A stretch of DNA of 64,000 nt, taken from Flagellimonas abyssi. Its GTDB lineage: Bacteria > Bacteroidota > Bacteroidia > Flavobacteriales > Flavobacteriaceae. The position numbers and the translations under genes are program-made. The stretch lies in NCBI RefSeq assembly GCF_019457905.1, contig NZ_JAHZSV010000001.1, positions 248,001 to 312,000 of the forward strand, given 5' to 3'. The stretch's first letter is position 1, and every line of letters starts with the position of its first letter. Positions 37,366 to 47,140 of the stretch are shown piece by piece. The notes under the pieces are model-generated. The model was not told where the DNA came from and did no database searches. It saw only the letters and a program-made list of their open reading frames with translations.

Positions 37366-37866
37366 CTAATATTCCTGCGGGGCGTAGAGCAAATGCTCTG
37401 CCAACGTAAAGTCTACGCTCAAATCATCCTTTAGTTCATACTTAATAATAAGGTCGCCCCAATATTTACCATCGGAAAAATCGGCCAAAATCCATTTGTG
37501 GTTCAATACTTTGATTTTGTTGATTTTAAAATCACTCTCCATGCCTTCGTAAGGAATCAAAGGATTGTCGCCTTTTTGTTCGTTGGTTTCCAACAACTTA
37601 TCCTGAATATATAGTGATGGATTTTCAAGGTTCAGGTGGTCATAATACGCCAAAGCATCGTCATTGTTCTCCAAGGTAAAGTATTGCATGTCCAATACCT
37701 TTAAATGCAAGGTCTGCAAAGAATCCTCTAGCTTCACCACCTCTTGTTCTAGTTGTTTTACATCTGATATCAATGCTTTTTGCATATTATTTCCCGTAAC
37801 AAACTGGAAAAGTGCCAATAATACGGCGAAAACGAATAGGTATAGAAATATATTTCTCTTCATCAA
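37366..37866 (-). CDS. Membrane-anchored coiled-coil protein of unknown function
   Basis: A 166-residue protein with a single N-terminal membrane segment (IFLYLFVFAVLLALFQFV), a coiled-coil region (ISDVKQLEQEVVKLEDSLQTL) and a compact C-terminal domain containing NKIKVLNHKWILADFSDGKYWGDL. Homologues in Flavobacteriaceae are, as I recall, sometimes called hydrolase without evidence. It lies 2 bases downstream of the metallo-hydrolase on the same strand. Confidence 0.72.
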   Translation of the reverse strand: MMKRNIFLYLFVFAVLLALFQFVTGNNMQKALISDVKQLEQEVVKLEDSLQTLHLKVLDMQYFTLENNDDALAYYDHLNLENPSLYIQDKLLETNEQKGDNPLIPYEGMESDFKINKIKVLNHKWILADFSDGKYWGDLIIKYELKDDLSVDFTLAEHLLYAPQEY

Positions 37867-37868
37867 AT

Positions 37869-38654
37869 CTAAATTTTGATCTTTAGGTTATCGTAGGCCA
37901 AATGTATGTTTTTGGGGAGACTTTTTTCTACTTCTTCATGAAATCCCAACAAAGCGCTTATGTGCGTAAAATAGGTCTGCTCCGCCCCTACTTTTTTGGC
38001 AAAATCCAAAGCTTCTTCCAAATTAAAATGAGAATGATGTGGCTCGATACGCAGTGCGTTTATTACCAATACTTTGGCTCCCTTCATTTTTTTTATCTCC
38101 TCCTCTTCTACCCGTTTCACATCCGTCATATAGATAAATTCTCCAAAACGGTAACCAAAAACCTGTAGTCTGTTGTGAAAGGCTTCAATGGGCACCACAT
38201 CCAAATTCCCTAATGGGATTTTCATATTTTTATCGACTTCATTTACCTGAACAGCTGGAGCACCGGGATATCGGTCTTCGTCCGCAAAAATATAGTCGAA
38301 CCGTTTTTTTAAGGATTGAATTACCCTAGGATGGGCATAAATTGGAATATCTCCCTGTCTAAAGAAAAAAGGACGTATATCATCCATACCTGCCGTATGG
38401 TCCGCATGTTCATGGGTGAACAGAATGCCATCCAACTGATCTATGGGATTGGCAAGCATTTGTTGTCTAAAATCCGGCCCGCAATCAATTACATAATTGT
38501 AGTTGTTCCATGAAATCAATACGGAAACACGTAGTCTTTTATCCCTCGGGTCCTTGCTCAGGCATACGGGATGATTGCTACCGATTACAGGAATCCCCTG
38601 CGAAGTTCCCGTACCCAAAAAAGTAATGGTCATCTGATCATCCATTAATTTCAA
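37869..38654 (-). CDS. MBL-fold metallo-hydrolase, PhnP-like
   Basis: A 261-residue beta-lactamase-fold hydrolase: FLGTGTSQGIPV at the N-terminus, the zinc motif THEHADHTAGMDD near residue 80, a further His in FHNRLQVFGYR, and Asp in MTDVKRV. The GTGTSQG start and the CLSKDPRDKRLR segment resemble phosphoribosyl cyclic phosphodiesterases (PhnP). A start at the internal methionine just before TITFLGTG is possible. No phosphonate operon is present, so the substrate is unknown. Confidence 0.88.
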   Translation of the reverse strand: MKLMDDQMTITFLGTGTSQGIPVIGSNHPVCLSKDPRDKRLRVSVLISWNNYNYVIDCGPDFRQQMLANPIDQLDGILFTHEHADHTAGMDDIRPFFFRQGDIPIYAHPRVIQSLKKRFDYIFADEDRYPGAPAVQVNEVDKNMKIPLGNLDVVPIEAFHNRLQVFGYRFGEFIYMTDVKRVEEEEIKKMKGAKVLVINALRIEPHHSHFNLEEALDFAKKVGAEQTYFTHISALLGFHEEVEKSLPKNIHLAYDNLKIKI

Positions 38655-38721
38655 AATTATAACTTATTTATTTAATAGATTGATTGAAGAGTGTAACTTT
38701 GTTTCATCTTAAAATTTGGAT

Positions 38722-40173
38722 ATGCCTACCGTACCAAGCAAAGAAAATGCTTTTGAAAATATTCCTTCCATAAAGGCCAAAACCCTTAGGATAAACTTAA
38801 ATCGTGATATTTACGGAACCTTTGCCGAAATTGGCGCAGGACAGGAAACCGCTAGGCATTTTTTTAGGGCCGGTGGAGCCTCTGGGACCATTGCAAAAGC
38901 GATGAGTGCTTACGACAAATCCTTTAGTGATGCTATTTACGGTATTGAGGTAGACGGGCGCTACGTGACCCAATCCCGATTAAAGAAAATGCTGGACCAC
39001 GAAATGCGTTTGGTCGAGGAACGGATAAGCAGGGACAGCAATCCGGATTATCTATTTTTTAGCTACGCCAATACGGTAGCCACCATAGATTTTTCCAAGA
39101 GATATAAAGGACATGGATGGGTTGGACTACGTTTTCAATTAGACCCCGACCAAAAGGAGTATGATGAGATTGTACTCCATATCCGTTTTAAGCAAAATGA
39201 AGCAAGATTACAGCAAGAAACACTTGGAATACTTGGTGTTAACCTGATTTATGGGGCATTTTTCAAATTCCACAAACCAAGAAAACTTTTAAAATACCTA
39301 TATGATCATATTGACCAAGATACGTTGGAAATTGATATGATCAACTTTACCGGGCCCAATTTTGCCGATGTCGATAACCGTTTGATGAGTCTTCAGCTTA
39401 TTAAAAACGATATGACGGATGCTGTAATGTTTGGACCTGATGGCAACAACTTGTTGCCAGCTGCCGTGCTTTACAAGAAAAATATCTTGGCCCTTCGCGG
39501 TAGTTTCAGGCCTGTTACCAAGGTGAATATGGATATGTTCCAGAAATCGTACGATATTTTCATCAGAGAACAAACGGTGGACATGGAAAACGCCATCGTT
39601 GTGTTTGAGATAACATTGTCCAACCTCAAGGCATCTGGGGAAATTGACGAACAGGATTTTATGGACCGGGCCGAACTGCTCTGCTCCCTTGGCCACACGG
39701 TACTGATTTCCAAGTTCCAAGAATACTATAAACTGGTAGAGTACTTTAACAATTACACCAAGGCTAAAATTGGTTTAACAATGGGCGTCAATAACTTGGT
39801 GGATGTATTCGACGAAAAATATTACCGTCATTTGAGTGGTGGTATCTTGGAAGCATTCGGTAAATTGTTCTTCAAGGATTTGAAGGTTTACTTATATCCA
39901 ATGAAGGATCCCGAAACCGGGCAAGTACTTACCAGTAACAATGTTAAGGTCCACCCAAGGATGAAGGAATTGTACAAATTCTTCAAGTATAACGGTAAGG
40001 TGATGGACATTATCGATTATGATCCGGATGTATTGCATATCTTCTCAAGGGATGTGCTCAAGAAAATCATCAATAAAGATGAAGGCTGGGAAAAGGAATT
40101 ACCGGAAGGTATTGCAGAAACTATAAAAGAGAAGAACTTGTTCACCAGAAAAGTTCTGGAAGAAAAAGAATAA
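38722..40173 (+). CDS. Large conserved flavobacterial protein of unknown function
   Basis: A 483-residue soluble protein with a highly regular N-terminal region (LNRDIYGTFAEIGAGQE, then HFFRAGGASGTIAKAMSAYD). I recall close homologues across Flavobacteriaceae carrying conflicting labels, such as nicotinate-nucleotide adenylyltransferase or TonB-dependent receptor. Neither fits: there is no HxGH nucleotidyl motif and no signal peptide or barrel. The ATG at 38722 is preferred to a TTG two codons earlier. It ends at a strong bidirectional hairpin shared with bcp. Confidence 0.75.
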   Translation: MPTVPSKENAFENIPSIKAKTLRINLNRDIYGTFAEIGAGQETARHFFRAGGASGTIAKAMSAYDKSFSDAIYGIEVDGRYVTQSRLKKMLDHEMRLVEERISRDSNPDYLFFSYANTVATIDFSKRYKGHGWVGLRFQLDPDQKEYDEIVLHIRFKQNEARLQQETLGILGVNLIYGAFFKFHKPRKLLKYLYDHIDQDTLEIDMINFTGPNFADVDNRLMSLQLIKNDMTDAVMFGPDGNNLLPAAVLYKKNILALRGSFRPVTKVNMDMFQKSYDIFIREQTVDMENAIVVFEITLSNLKASGEIDEQDFMDRAELLCSLGHTVLISKFQEYYKLVEYFNNYTKAKIGLTMGVNNLVDVFDEKYYRHLSGGILEAFGKLFFKDLKVYLYPMKDPETGQVLTSNNVKVHPRMKELYKFFKYNGKVMDIIDYDPDVLHIFSRDVLKKIINKDEGWEKELPEGIAETIKEKNLFTRKVLEEKE

Positions 40174-40204
40174 AAAAAGGCGCTATATCAGCGCCTTTTT
40201 TAGT
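40174..40204. terminator. Bidirectional terminator between convergent genes
   Basis: Perfect inverted repeat AAAAAGGCGC (40174-40183) / GCGCCTTTTT (40191-40200) around a 7-base loop. A-run on one side and T-run on the other let it terminate both the plus-strand gene upstream and the minus-strand bcp gene. Confidence 0.92.
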
Positions 40205-40206
40205 TT

Positions 40207-40659
40207 TTATGCCAGTATCTGTGCTGCGTGATCTTTGGTCTTTACTTTTTCGATGACATTTTCTACTTTGCCCTCTTCATCAATAACAAAAGTGGTTCTA
40301 TGAATACCATCGTACTCCCTACCCATGAATTTTTTAGGTCCCCAAACCCCAAAGGTGTTGATTACGGTGTGGTCCTCATCCGCCAATAATGGGAAAGGAA
40401 ATTCATATTTTTTCTTAAAATTAGATTGCTTTTTCTCGGAATCCGCACTTACGCCCAAAAGTTCATAGCCTTGCGCTTGCAATTCCTTATAATTGTCCCT
40501 TAAATTACAGGCTTCCGCAGTACAGCCCGGGGTATTTGCTTTGGGGTAGAAGAAAACCACCAATTTCTTGCCTTTATAATCGGTAAGATTAATTGTGTTA
40601 CCGTCTTGGTCTTTTGCTGAAAAATCAGGTACTTTATCACCTACTTTTAACATATTCAT
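40207..40659 (-). CDS. bcp: Thioredoxin-dependent thiol peroxidase
   Basis: A 150-residue atypical peroxiredoxin that reduces hydroperoxides. The peroxidatic Cys is in YPKANTPGCTAEACNLRD near residue 46, with the resolving Cys five residues later as in the alpha-helix type of Bcp. The WGPKKFMGREYDGIHRTTFVID segment is typical of the family. It is divergent from nth. Confidence 0.95.
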   Translation of the reverse strand: MNMLKVGDKVPDFSAKDQDGNTINLTDYKGKKLVVFFYPKANTPGCTAEACNLRDNYKELQAQGYELLGVSADSEKKQSNFKKKYEFPFPLLADEDHTVINTFGVWGPKKFMGREYDGIHRTTFVIDEEGKVENVIEKVKTKDHAAQILA

Positions 40660-40714
40660 GTGCGTCGCTCTTGAATTAATTGTTTAATATTTACTTTATC
40701 AAAGTTAAACAAAT

Positions 40715-41377
40715 ATGACCAAACAAGAAAAGGTTGATTTTACTATTAAGACCCTGGATGAGCTTTATCCCACCATTCCTATTCCTTTAGACCATAAAGA
40801 TCCTTATACCCTGCTGATCGCAGTTTTATTATCGGCCCAAAGTACCGACGTTCGAGTCAATCAGATCACACCCTTATTATTTGCAAAAGCAGATAATCCT
40901 TTTGATATGGTAAAACTAACGGAAGAGGAAATCCGGGAAATCATTAAACCTGTGGGCCTCTCCCCTATGAAATCAAAGGGAATATATGGTCTGTCGAAAA
41001 TTTTGATAGAAAAATATAATGGTGAAGTTCCGAGAAATATCTCCTTATTGGAAGAATTGCCCGCTGTGGGACATAAAACAGCAAGTGTTGTGGTTTCCCA
41101 AGCCTTTGGAATACCTGCCTTTCCTGTGGACACCCACATTCATAGGTTGATGTACCGTTGGGGTTTTAGCAATGGAAAAAATGTTGTCCAAACGGAACGC
41201 GATGCCAAGCGTTTGTTTCCCGAGGAAATCTGGAACCGTTTGCACCTTCAGATTATTTGGTACGGCCGTGAATATTCTCCCGCAAGGGGTTGGGATTTGG
41301 AAAAAGATATAATTACCAAGACGATTGGGAGAAAAACTGTGATCAATGACTATTATAAAAACAAAAAGAGCCGCTAA
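40715..41377 (+). CDS. nth: Endonuclease III-like DNA glycosylase without Fe-S cluster
   Basis: A 220-residue base-excision repair glycosylase/AP lyase for oxidised pyrimidines. The HhH motif LPAVGHKTASVV carries the Schiff-base lysine near residue 118, and the catalytic Asp is in PVDTHIHR. In canonical Nth a C-terminal loop (Cys-X6-Cys-X2-Cys-X5-Cys) binds a 4Fe-4S cluster; here the corresponding segment REYSPARGWDLEKDIITK has no cysteine at all. The stop codon lies in the loop of the following terminator. Confidence 0.93.
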   Translation: MTKQEKVDFTIKTLDELYPTIPIPLDHKDPYTLLIAVLLSAQSTDVRVNQITPLLFAKADNPFDMVKLTEEEIREIIKPVGLSPMKSKGIYGLSKILIEKYNGEVPRNISLLEELPAVGHKTASVVVSQAFGIPAFPVDTHIHRLMYRWGFSNGKNVVQTERDAKRLFPEEIWNRLHLQIIWYGREYSPARGWDLEKDIITKTIGRKTVINDYYKNKKSR

Positions 41378-41390
41378 TTGCGGCTCTTTT
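41364..41390 (+). terminator. Intrinsic terminator overlapping the nth stop
   Basis: AAAAGAGCCGC / GCGGCTCTTTT, an 11-bp perfect stem with loop TAATT that contains the nth stop codon. It reads as a terminator in both directions, also serving the minus-strand small gene downstream. Confidence 0.92.
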
Positions 41391-41409
41391 CGTCAGTTTG
41401 ATCCTTAAA

Positions 41410-41553
41410 TTAATTCAATGTTACTTCAAACTGGTGTTTTTTGTAGTCAACTACATGAATCGATTTTGAAAAGCTAAGCAAGAAATCAACAGTTTTCTGG
41501 CTCGCTTTTACCGTTTTTACGGATTTTTGTTCTTCAGAGTAAATGTTTTCCAT
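41410..41553 (-). CDS. 47-residue small protein beside the ECF sigma factor
   Basis: ATG at 41553 to TAA at 41410. The predicted peptide starts MENIYSEEQKSVKTVK and ends FEVTLN, with a helix-like middle (QKTVDFLLSFSKSIHVV) and no membrane segment. I have an impression of similar short proteins in related genomes. The 77-base gap to the sigma factor gene upstream on the same strand is compatible with co-transcription, and the shared hairpin would terminate it. Confidence 0.6.
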   Translation of the reverse strand: MENIYSEEQKSVKTVKASQKTVDFLLSFSKSIHVVDYKKHQFEVTLN

Positions 41554-41630
41554 ATTCTAGCGTAAGTAATTGTTTCCATAGTATAACGGCGCTAGATTGG
41601 AAATATTGCAGGCTTCGACGTAATGCTCGA

Positions 41631-42215
41631 TTAATTCGTTAAAACGATATTCTTACGCTCAACAATCTTTCTTAGGTTAATAAGTGCATAACGCATTCTT
41701 CCCAAAGCTGTATTGATGCTAACATTCGTGTTTTCGGATATTTCCTTAAAGCTCATGTCCTTATAGATTCTCATGATCAATACTTCCCTTTGGTCGTCCG
41801 GCAATTCATCTATCAAAAGGGTAAGATCGCTCTCGATTTGATCTTTGATGATTTGCTTTTCGGCATTCAACTTTTCGTCATGGATAACGGAAAAGATGTT
41901 GAAGTCATCACTGCCCTCGAATTTGGGCATTCTTTTGTTCTTACGGAAGTGGTCTATCACCAAGTTGTGCGCAATACGCATCACCCATGGTAAAAATTTA
42001 CCTTCTTCGCTATACCTTCCCTTTTTCAAGGTTTTGATGACCTTGATAAAGGTGTCCTGGAAGATGTCCTCTGCAACATCTCTGTCCAAAACTTTGCTAT
42101 AAATAAAGCTGGTGATTCTTTGGTTATGCCTGTTGATCAAGATTTCAAGAGCCTTTTCGTCTCCGTCAATATAATTTCTTACTAAAATCGAGTCATTAAT
42201 CTGTAGTTGTTCCAT
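41631..42215 (-). CDS. ECF-type RNA polymerase sigma factor
   Basis: A 194-residue sigma-70 family protein with region 2 (LINRHNQRITSFIYS, then RDVAEDIFQDTFIKVIKTL) and region 4 (LPDDQREVLIMRIYKDMSFKEISENTNVSINTALGRMRYAL). The usual anti-sigma factor gene is not next to it; the only close neighbour downstream is a 47-residue gene. The C-terminal tail (RKIVERKNIVLTN) is short. It lies divergent from uvrA across a 251-base gap, so the two promoters are close. Confidence 0.94.
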   Translation of the reverse strand: MEQLQINDSILVRNYIDGDEKALEILINRHNQRITSFIYSKVLDRDVAEDIFQDTFIKVIKTLKKGRYSEEGKFLPWVMRIAHNLVIDHFRKNKRMPKFEGSDDFNIFSVIHDEKLNAEKQIIKDQIESDLTLLIDELPDDQREVLIMRIYKDMSFKEISENTNVSINTALGRMRYALINLRKIVERKNIVLTN

Positions 42216-42440
42216 ACAAATTACTTTTTTTGGGTTAAAATCACAGTCCTCCCCATAAAAGGAAAACCTTAGTTATTCAGTTTTTAATCTTTAAAAAGTA
42301 ATTATTCTGTATAGGCCTATCAGGATTTTAATTACACTTCAAATATAGATAAATAGCTAGGCGATCTAAAAATCTATGTTGTGAGTTGACGATTTTTATA
42401 TGTTAACTGATGCAATATACGTATTAAGTGTGGCGTATCG

Positions 42441-42448
42441 TATCTTTG
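42441..42448 (+). promoter_or_regulatory. Possible -7 element of uvrA
   Basis: TATCTTTG fits the Bacteroidota -7 consensus TAnnTTTG and lies 18 bases before the uvrA start. No convincing -33 TTG at the normal spacing is seen, so the assignment is weak. Confidence 0.3.
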
Positions 42449-42466
42449 AGACCCTAATTTTAACGA

Positions 42467-45244
42467 ATGGCAATCAATATAAACGTAGATCCCAAGCAGA
42501 ATATTATCATAAAAGGTGCCAAACTGCATAACCTTAAAAACATAGATGTAGTCATCCCAAGGGATAAGTTAGTGGTTATCACAGGTTTATCAGGTTCAGG
42601 GAAGTCCAGTTTAGCTTTTGATACTTTGTATGCAGAAGGCCAGCGTAGGTACGTGGAGAGTCTTTCCTCTTATGCTCGTCAGTTTTTGGGCAAATTGGAC
42701 AAGCCCAAAGTGGACTATATTAAAGGTATAGCCCCAGCCATTGCCATTGAACAAAAAGTAAATTCCACCAACCCTAGATCCACTGTTGGGACGACTACCG
42801 AAATATACGACTACTTAAAGTTGTTGTATGCAAGAATCGGGAAGACCATATCCCCTATTTCTGGCAAGGAAGTAAAAAAACATACCGTTACCGATGTCAT
42901 TAATTATATAAAGGAACTTAACGAAAGGGACAAACTCCTATTGTTGGCGCCTATCGTTATTACTGAAGAACGGGAACCTTTAAAATCGTTGGAGCTGTTC
43001 TCCAAGCAAGGATATGCGCGTATCAAATACAACGGAGAAGTTATTAGGATCGACCAAGTTCCTGAAGATATCGGTAGGGAATTCGACCTTGTTGTGGATC
43101 GTATTATTGTAAAGGATGATGAAGACTTTTACAACCGTTTGGCCAATGCAGTTGACAATGCCTTTTTTGAAGGAAAAGGCCAGTGCGCCATTGAAAACCT
43201 TCAAACGGGTGAAATAAAAACGTTCAGTAACCAATTTGAGCTGGATGGAATGAAGTTTTTGGAGCCGAACGTTCATTTGTTCAGTTTCAACAATCCATAC
43301 GGAGCTTGCCCCAAGTGTGAAGGATACGGTGATGTTATCGGTATTGATGAAGATTTGGTGATTCCTAACACGGCCCTATCCGTTTATGAAAATGCAATTT
43401 TTCCATGGCGTGGCGAAAGTATGGGCTGGTACCGATATCAGTTGGTGAATGCTGCTTATAAATTTGATTTTCCAATTCACAAGCCTTGGTTTGAACTTTC
43501 CGAAGAGCAAAAACAATTGGTCTGGGACGGGAACGAACATTTTATAGGAATCACTAAATTTTTTGAGCAGCTAGAAGAAAAAAGCTATAAGATACAGAAC
43601 AGGGTGATGCTTTCCCGTTACCGAGGCAAAACAAAATGTACTGTCTGTAAAGGAAAACGACTGCGCAAAGAAGCTGATTATGTTAAAGTAGGTGGCAAAT
43701 CCATTTCAGATTTGATCGAACTGCCCATCAACCAGATAATGCCGTTTTTTGAAGCATTGCAGCTTTCCGAACACGATACCTCTATTGCCAAAAGATTATT
43801 GACCGAAATCACAACGCGGTTGGACTTTTTGGAGAAGGTAGGCCTCAGTTACCTTACTCTAAACAGAAAATCCAACACACTTTCAGGAGGGGAAAGCCAA
43901 CGTATCAATTTGGCGACTTCTTTAGGTAGTAGCTTGGTAGGTTCCATGTATATTTTGGACGAACCCAGTATTGGATTGCACCCACGCGACACCGAAAATT
44001 TGATTGAGGTCTTAAAATCGCTTCGGGACTTGGGCAACACCGTTATTGTGGTAGAGCATGACGAGGATATAATGAAGGCTGCTGATGAAATCATCGATAT
44101 TGGACCAGAAGCAGGAACCTTGGGCGGAAACGTAGTGGCCACGGGAAATTGGGAAACTATCCTTCAATCGGATTCATTAACGGCTTCCTATCTTAATGGA
44201 ACCATGGAGATTCCAGTTCCTAAAGAGCGTAGGAATTCCAAACATTATATTCAGATTAAGGGTGCACGCGAAAACAACCTAAAAAATATAGATGTTACCT
44301 TTCCATTGAATGTGCTTACGGTAATCACCGGAGTATCAGGAAGCGGAAAAAGTACCTTGGTCAGAAAAATACTTTATCCTTCTATATTGAAGGAAACAGG
44401 CGGATACGGAGAAAAAGCAGGTCAATTCTCTGCAATGGAAGGCAAGTTTTCCCATATTAAACACGTGGAGTTTGTGGACCAGAATCCTATTGGCCGTTCC
44501 TCACGGTCCAACCCTGTCACCTATATCAAGGCCTACGATGACATCCGAAGTCTGTTCGCTTCACAAAAGCTAAGTAAACTACGAGGCTATCAAGCCAAAC
44601 ATTTCTCGTTTAATGTTGATGGTGGCCGCTGCGAAAAATGCAAGGGCGAAGGCGAGATTACAGTAGAGATGCAATTTATGGCCGATGTACACTTGGAGTG
44701 TGATGCTTGTGATGGAAAACGTTTCAAAAAGGATATCCTAGAAGTACAGTTTGAAGGAAAGAACATTGACGACATCCTTAACATGACCATTGATGATGCC
44801 GTTGAGCATTTTTCAATCCACCAACAAGACAAAATCGTAAACAAGTTAAAACCTTTGCAAGATGTCGGATTAGGTTATGTTGCTTTGGGGCAGTCCTCCT
44901 CTACCCTTTCTGGTGGTGAGGCACAGCGGATAAAACTTGCTTCGTTTTTGGTAAAAGGACACACTAAGGAAAAGGCATTGTTCATTTTTGATGAGCCAAC
45001 GACCGGACTTCACTTCCACGACATTAAAAAACTACTTAAATCCTTTGATGAACTGATAGACAAAGGACATTCTGTAATTGTGATCGAACATAATATGGAA
45101 CTCGTAAAATGTGCCGATTACATCATCGACCTTGGTCTTGAAGGAGGCGATAAAGGTGGAAATTTAGTGGTTGAAGGAACTCCCGAGGAAATTATAAAAA
45201 ATAAAGAATCGTACACAGCTAAATATGTAAAGGAAAAGTTATAG
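42467..45244 (+). CDS. uvrA: Excinuclease ABC subunit A
   Basis: A 925-residue DNA damage recognition ATPase of nucleotide excision repair. The first Walker [10 protein letters not shown] is near residue 40 and the second GVSGSGKST near residue 622. Zinc-finger cysteines are visible in CPKCEGYG and CTVCKGKRL and in [10 protein letters not shown] with CDACDGKRF. The ABC signatures are [10 protein letters not shown] and [10 protein letters not shown]. Both halves are complete. It stands alone on the plus strand. Confidence 0.97.
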   Translation: MAININVDPKQNIIIKGAKLHNLKNIDVVIPRDKLVVITGLSGSGKSSLAFDTLYAEGQRRYVESLSSYARQFLGKLDKPKVDYIKGIAPAIAIEQKVNSTNPRSTVGTTTEIYDYLKLLYARIGKTISPISGKEVKKHTVTDVINYIKELNERDKLLLLAPIVITEEREPLKSLELFSKQGYARIKYNGEVIRIDQVPEDIGREFDLVVDRIIVKDDEDFYNRLANAVDNAFFEGKGQCAIENLQTGEIKTFSNQFELDGMKFLEPNVHLFSFNNPYGACPKCEGYGDVIGIDEDLVIPNTALSVYENAIFPWRGESMGWYRYQLVNAAYKFDFPIHKPWFELSEEQKQLVWDGNEHFIGITKFFEQLEEKSYKIQNRVMLSRYRGKTKCTVCKGKRLRKEADYVKVGGKSISDLIELPINQIMPFFEALQLSEHDTSIAKRLLTEITTRLDFLEKVGLSYLTLNRKSNTLSGGESQRINLATSLGSSLVGSMYILDEPSIGLHPRDTENLIEVLKSLRDLGNTVIVVEHDEDIMKAADEIIDIGPEAGTLGGNVVATGNWETILQSDSLTASYLNGTMEIPVPKERRNSKHYIQIKGARENNLKNIDVTFPLNVLTVITGVSGSGKSTLVRKILYPSILKETGGYGEKAGQFSAMEGKFSHIKHVEFVDQNPIGRSSRSNPVTYIKAYDDIRSLFASQKLSKLRGYQAKHFSFNVDGGRCEKCKGEGEITVEMQFMADVHLECDACDGKRFKKDILEVQFEGKNIDDILNMTIDDAVEHFSIHQQDKIVNKLKPLQDVGLGYVALGQSSSTLSGGEAQRIKLASFLVKGHTKEKALFIFDEPTTGLHFHDIKKLLKSFDELIDKGHSVIVIEHNMELVKCADYIIDLGLEGGDKGGNLVVEGTPEEIIKNKESYTAKYVKEKL

Positions 45245-45436
45245 GGATAGTTCTATTTTTTCAAAAAACATACAATCAATTCCTATCCAAAAATTGGTGT
45301 TTTATACCAAGGTGTATAAAAATCGATTAGTTCATAACGTGCATATATCAATTCATTTGGGGCATCCGTCAATTGACCTAGTAAATAATTAGGTCGATTC
45401 CTTAATATTGTGGGTTAGAACTCAACTCATATAGCC

Positions 45437-45829
45437 ATGCTCTTTTCCAAATCATCCCCCGTAAAGAAACACGACTTCCTACTTGTGTTTTTTATTCTAG
45501 TTGGTATTATCTCGGTTTTGTTTGATAATGCAGCCAAAAAATACCAATTTTAAGAATCCACGGATTTTATAGCAGGTATTTCGGATGAAGAATCTCTGAA
45601 TACCATAACAAGGTCTTTGGGGGCTGAAAACGCCTTTGTTCCGAGAATTGCTATAACATTGGGAAGCAGCACCTTGACGCCCTACAACGATTCTCCAGGT
45701 TGTACCACCATACGATATGCGATATGGGTGTTCAATACAAGTACAAATAATGAAACCTTTGATGGAAACAATATTGTAATAGACATGGGGCCGGATATTG
45801 TTTACACGGAACAATTATATCAATGGTAA
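45437..45829 (+). pseudogene. Interrupted gene with in-frame stop, identity unknown
   Basis: The ATG at 45437 opens a frame with a signal-anchor-like start (DFLLVFFILVGIISVLF), but a TAA at 45551 stops it after 38 codons. The same frame then continues for 91 codons with protein-like content to the TAA at 45827. I do not recognise the family; it does not look like OmpA. Its 3' end overlaps, in another frame, the beginning of the OmpA-family remnant, suggesting a deletion that joined two genes. Confidence 0.4.
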
Positions 45830-47026
45830 AAAGAAAAGAGGGGAAAAAAAGAGGGAAAAAGAGATTGGTGAGCTTAAAAATTTACAAGGCACCAAAAAGG
45901 ATGATGGTACATAGGGCAATGTCGTGGTACTTCCCTTTAACGATGATTCTTATTCAACAGCACACCCAGCACTGAACAATGAAGAAACAAAGCTCTACTT
46001 TTCTTCCAACATGGAAGGTACTTTGGGCGGATCGGATATCTGGTATGTGGATATTCTAGAGAATGGAAGCTTATGGCAAACCAGTGAACATAGGGCCGGA
46101 AATAAATACACAAGAACGTGAAACGTTTCCTTTTATAAGTGATAAAAATAAACTCTTCTTTTCCAGTGATGGTCATATTGAACTTAGGGGCTTGGATATT
46201 TTCATGGCGTCTTTTAATGATGGGATGGGCTATTGGAGCATTCAAAACCTAGGTCAACCGATAAACTCCAATCAGAATGATTTTGGATTTATTGTTCGCG
46301 AAGAAGAAAAAACAGGTTACTTTTCCTCCAACAGAGGAGGTAGTGGCAGCAGTAGTTTTGATGATATAAAACTGTAAACCTGTTGTATATGGTGCCGTTA
46401 CGGATGCCAAAACAGGAAAGCCTTTGGAAGGTCCAATAGTATATTTAATAGACAAGGGCAATAAAATCGTATCACAACAAATCACCGAACAGAATGGCAA
46501 TTATGCATTTGAAGAAAACATAGCTTGCGAAAATCAATATGTAGTAAGGGCTTCCAATGATGAAAAGGAATATCAACCCTTGGAAAAAGTGATAAGCACA
46601 CCCTCAGGTTCAATGTCTTTACAAGTTGATCTAACCCTTGTTCCGCCCGATTGTCCTGTGAATGATCTAGGATGCAGATTGGATCTACAACCTATTTATT
46701 TTGACTTTGACAAACACAATATACGTTCAGATGCTGAGGTAGAATTGGCCAAAATACTGCAGGCCATGAAACAATATCCTCAATTAAAAATCCACATAGA
46801 ATCACATACTGATTCGAGGGGCGACGATAATTACAACATGCAACTGTCGGAAAGAAGGGCTAAATCTACTCTTGAATGGCTTGTAGAAAAGGGTATTGAC
46901 CGAAATAGATTGACTTCAAAAGGATATGGGGAAACACAACTGATCAATGATTGCGACAATGACGCAAATTGTACGCAAGAAGCACACCAATTAAACCGAA
47001 GGTCAATGTTTATTATTGAGAAATAA
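45786..47026 (+). pseudogene. Decayed OmpA-family protein with PD40-like repeats
   Basis: The OmpA/PD40 protein family of Flavobacteriaceae can be followed through three frames. Frame starting near 45786 reads LFTRNNYINGKKKRG and, after a TAG at 45912 (TAT expected for Tyr), FNDDSYSTAHPALN through GSDIWYVD. An extra T near 46071 shifts to the next frame (YGKPVNIGPEIN, then ETFPFISDKNKLFFSSDG). Another extra T near 46375, just after DDIKL, shifts again to KPVVYGAVTDAKTGK and then the intact OmpA domain (YFDFDKHNIRSDAEVEL, NMQLSERRAKS). The signal peptide and N-terminal repeats are missing, so it is not functional as read. Confidence 0.82.
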
Positions 47027-47140
47027 GTCTTAATACACTAATTTTTTACTGATAATCAGCGTTTTACATTTTTTGGCACGCTGATTGATTTATACAGGGT
47101 GGATGTAAATAGTTGCATCTAGAACTTAAAACCTTGTAGT

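Noticed and set aside
45300-45321. Palindrome TTTTATAC-CAAGGT-GTATAAAA after uvrA
   Set aside because: A good inverted repeat, but AT-rich and without a neighbouring regulator or T-run; it may be chance or a weak terminator.
45831-45865. Poly-A-rich tract in the OmpA remnant as the cause of the broken frame
   Set aside because: The frame continues through this tract from RNNYINGKKKRG to ELKNLQGTKKDDG; the lesions lie at other, non-homopolymeric positions.
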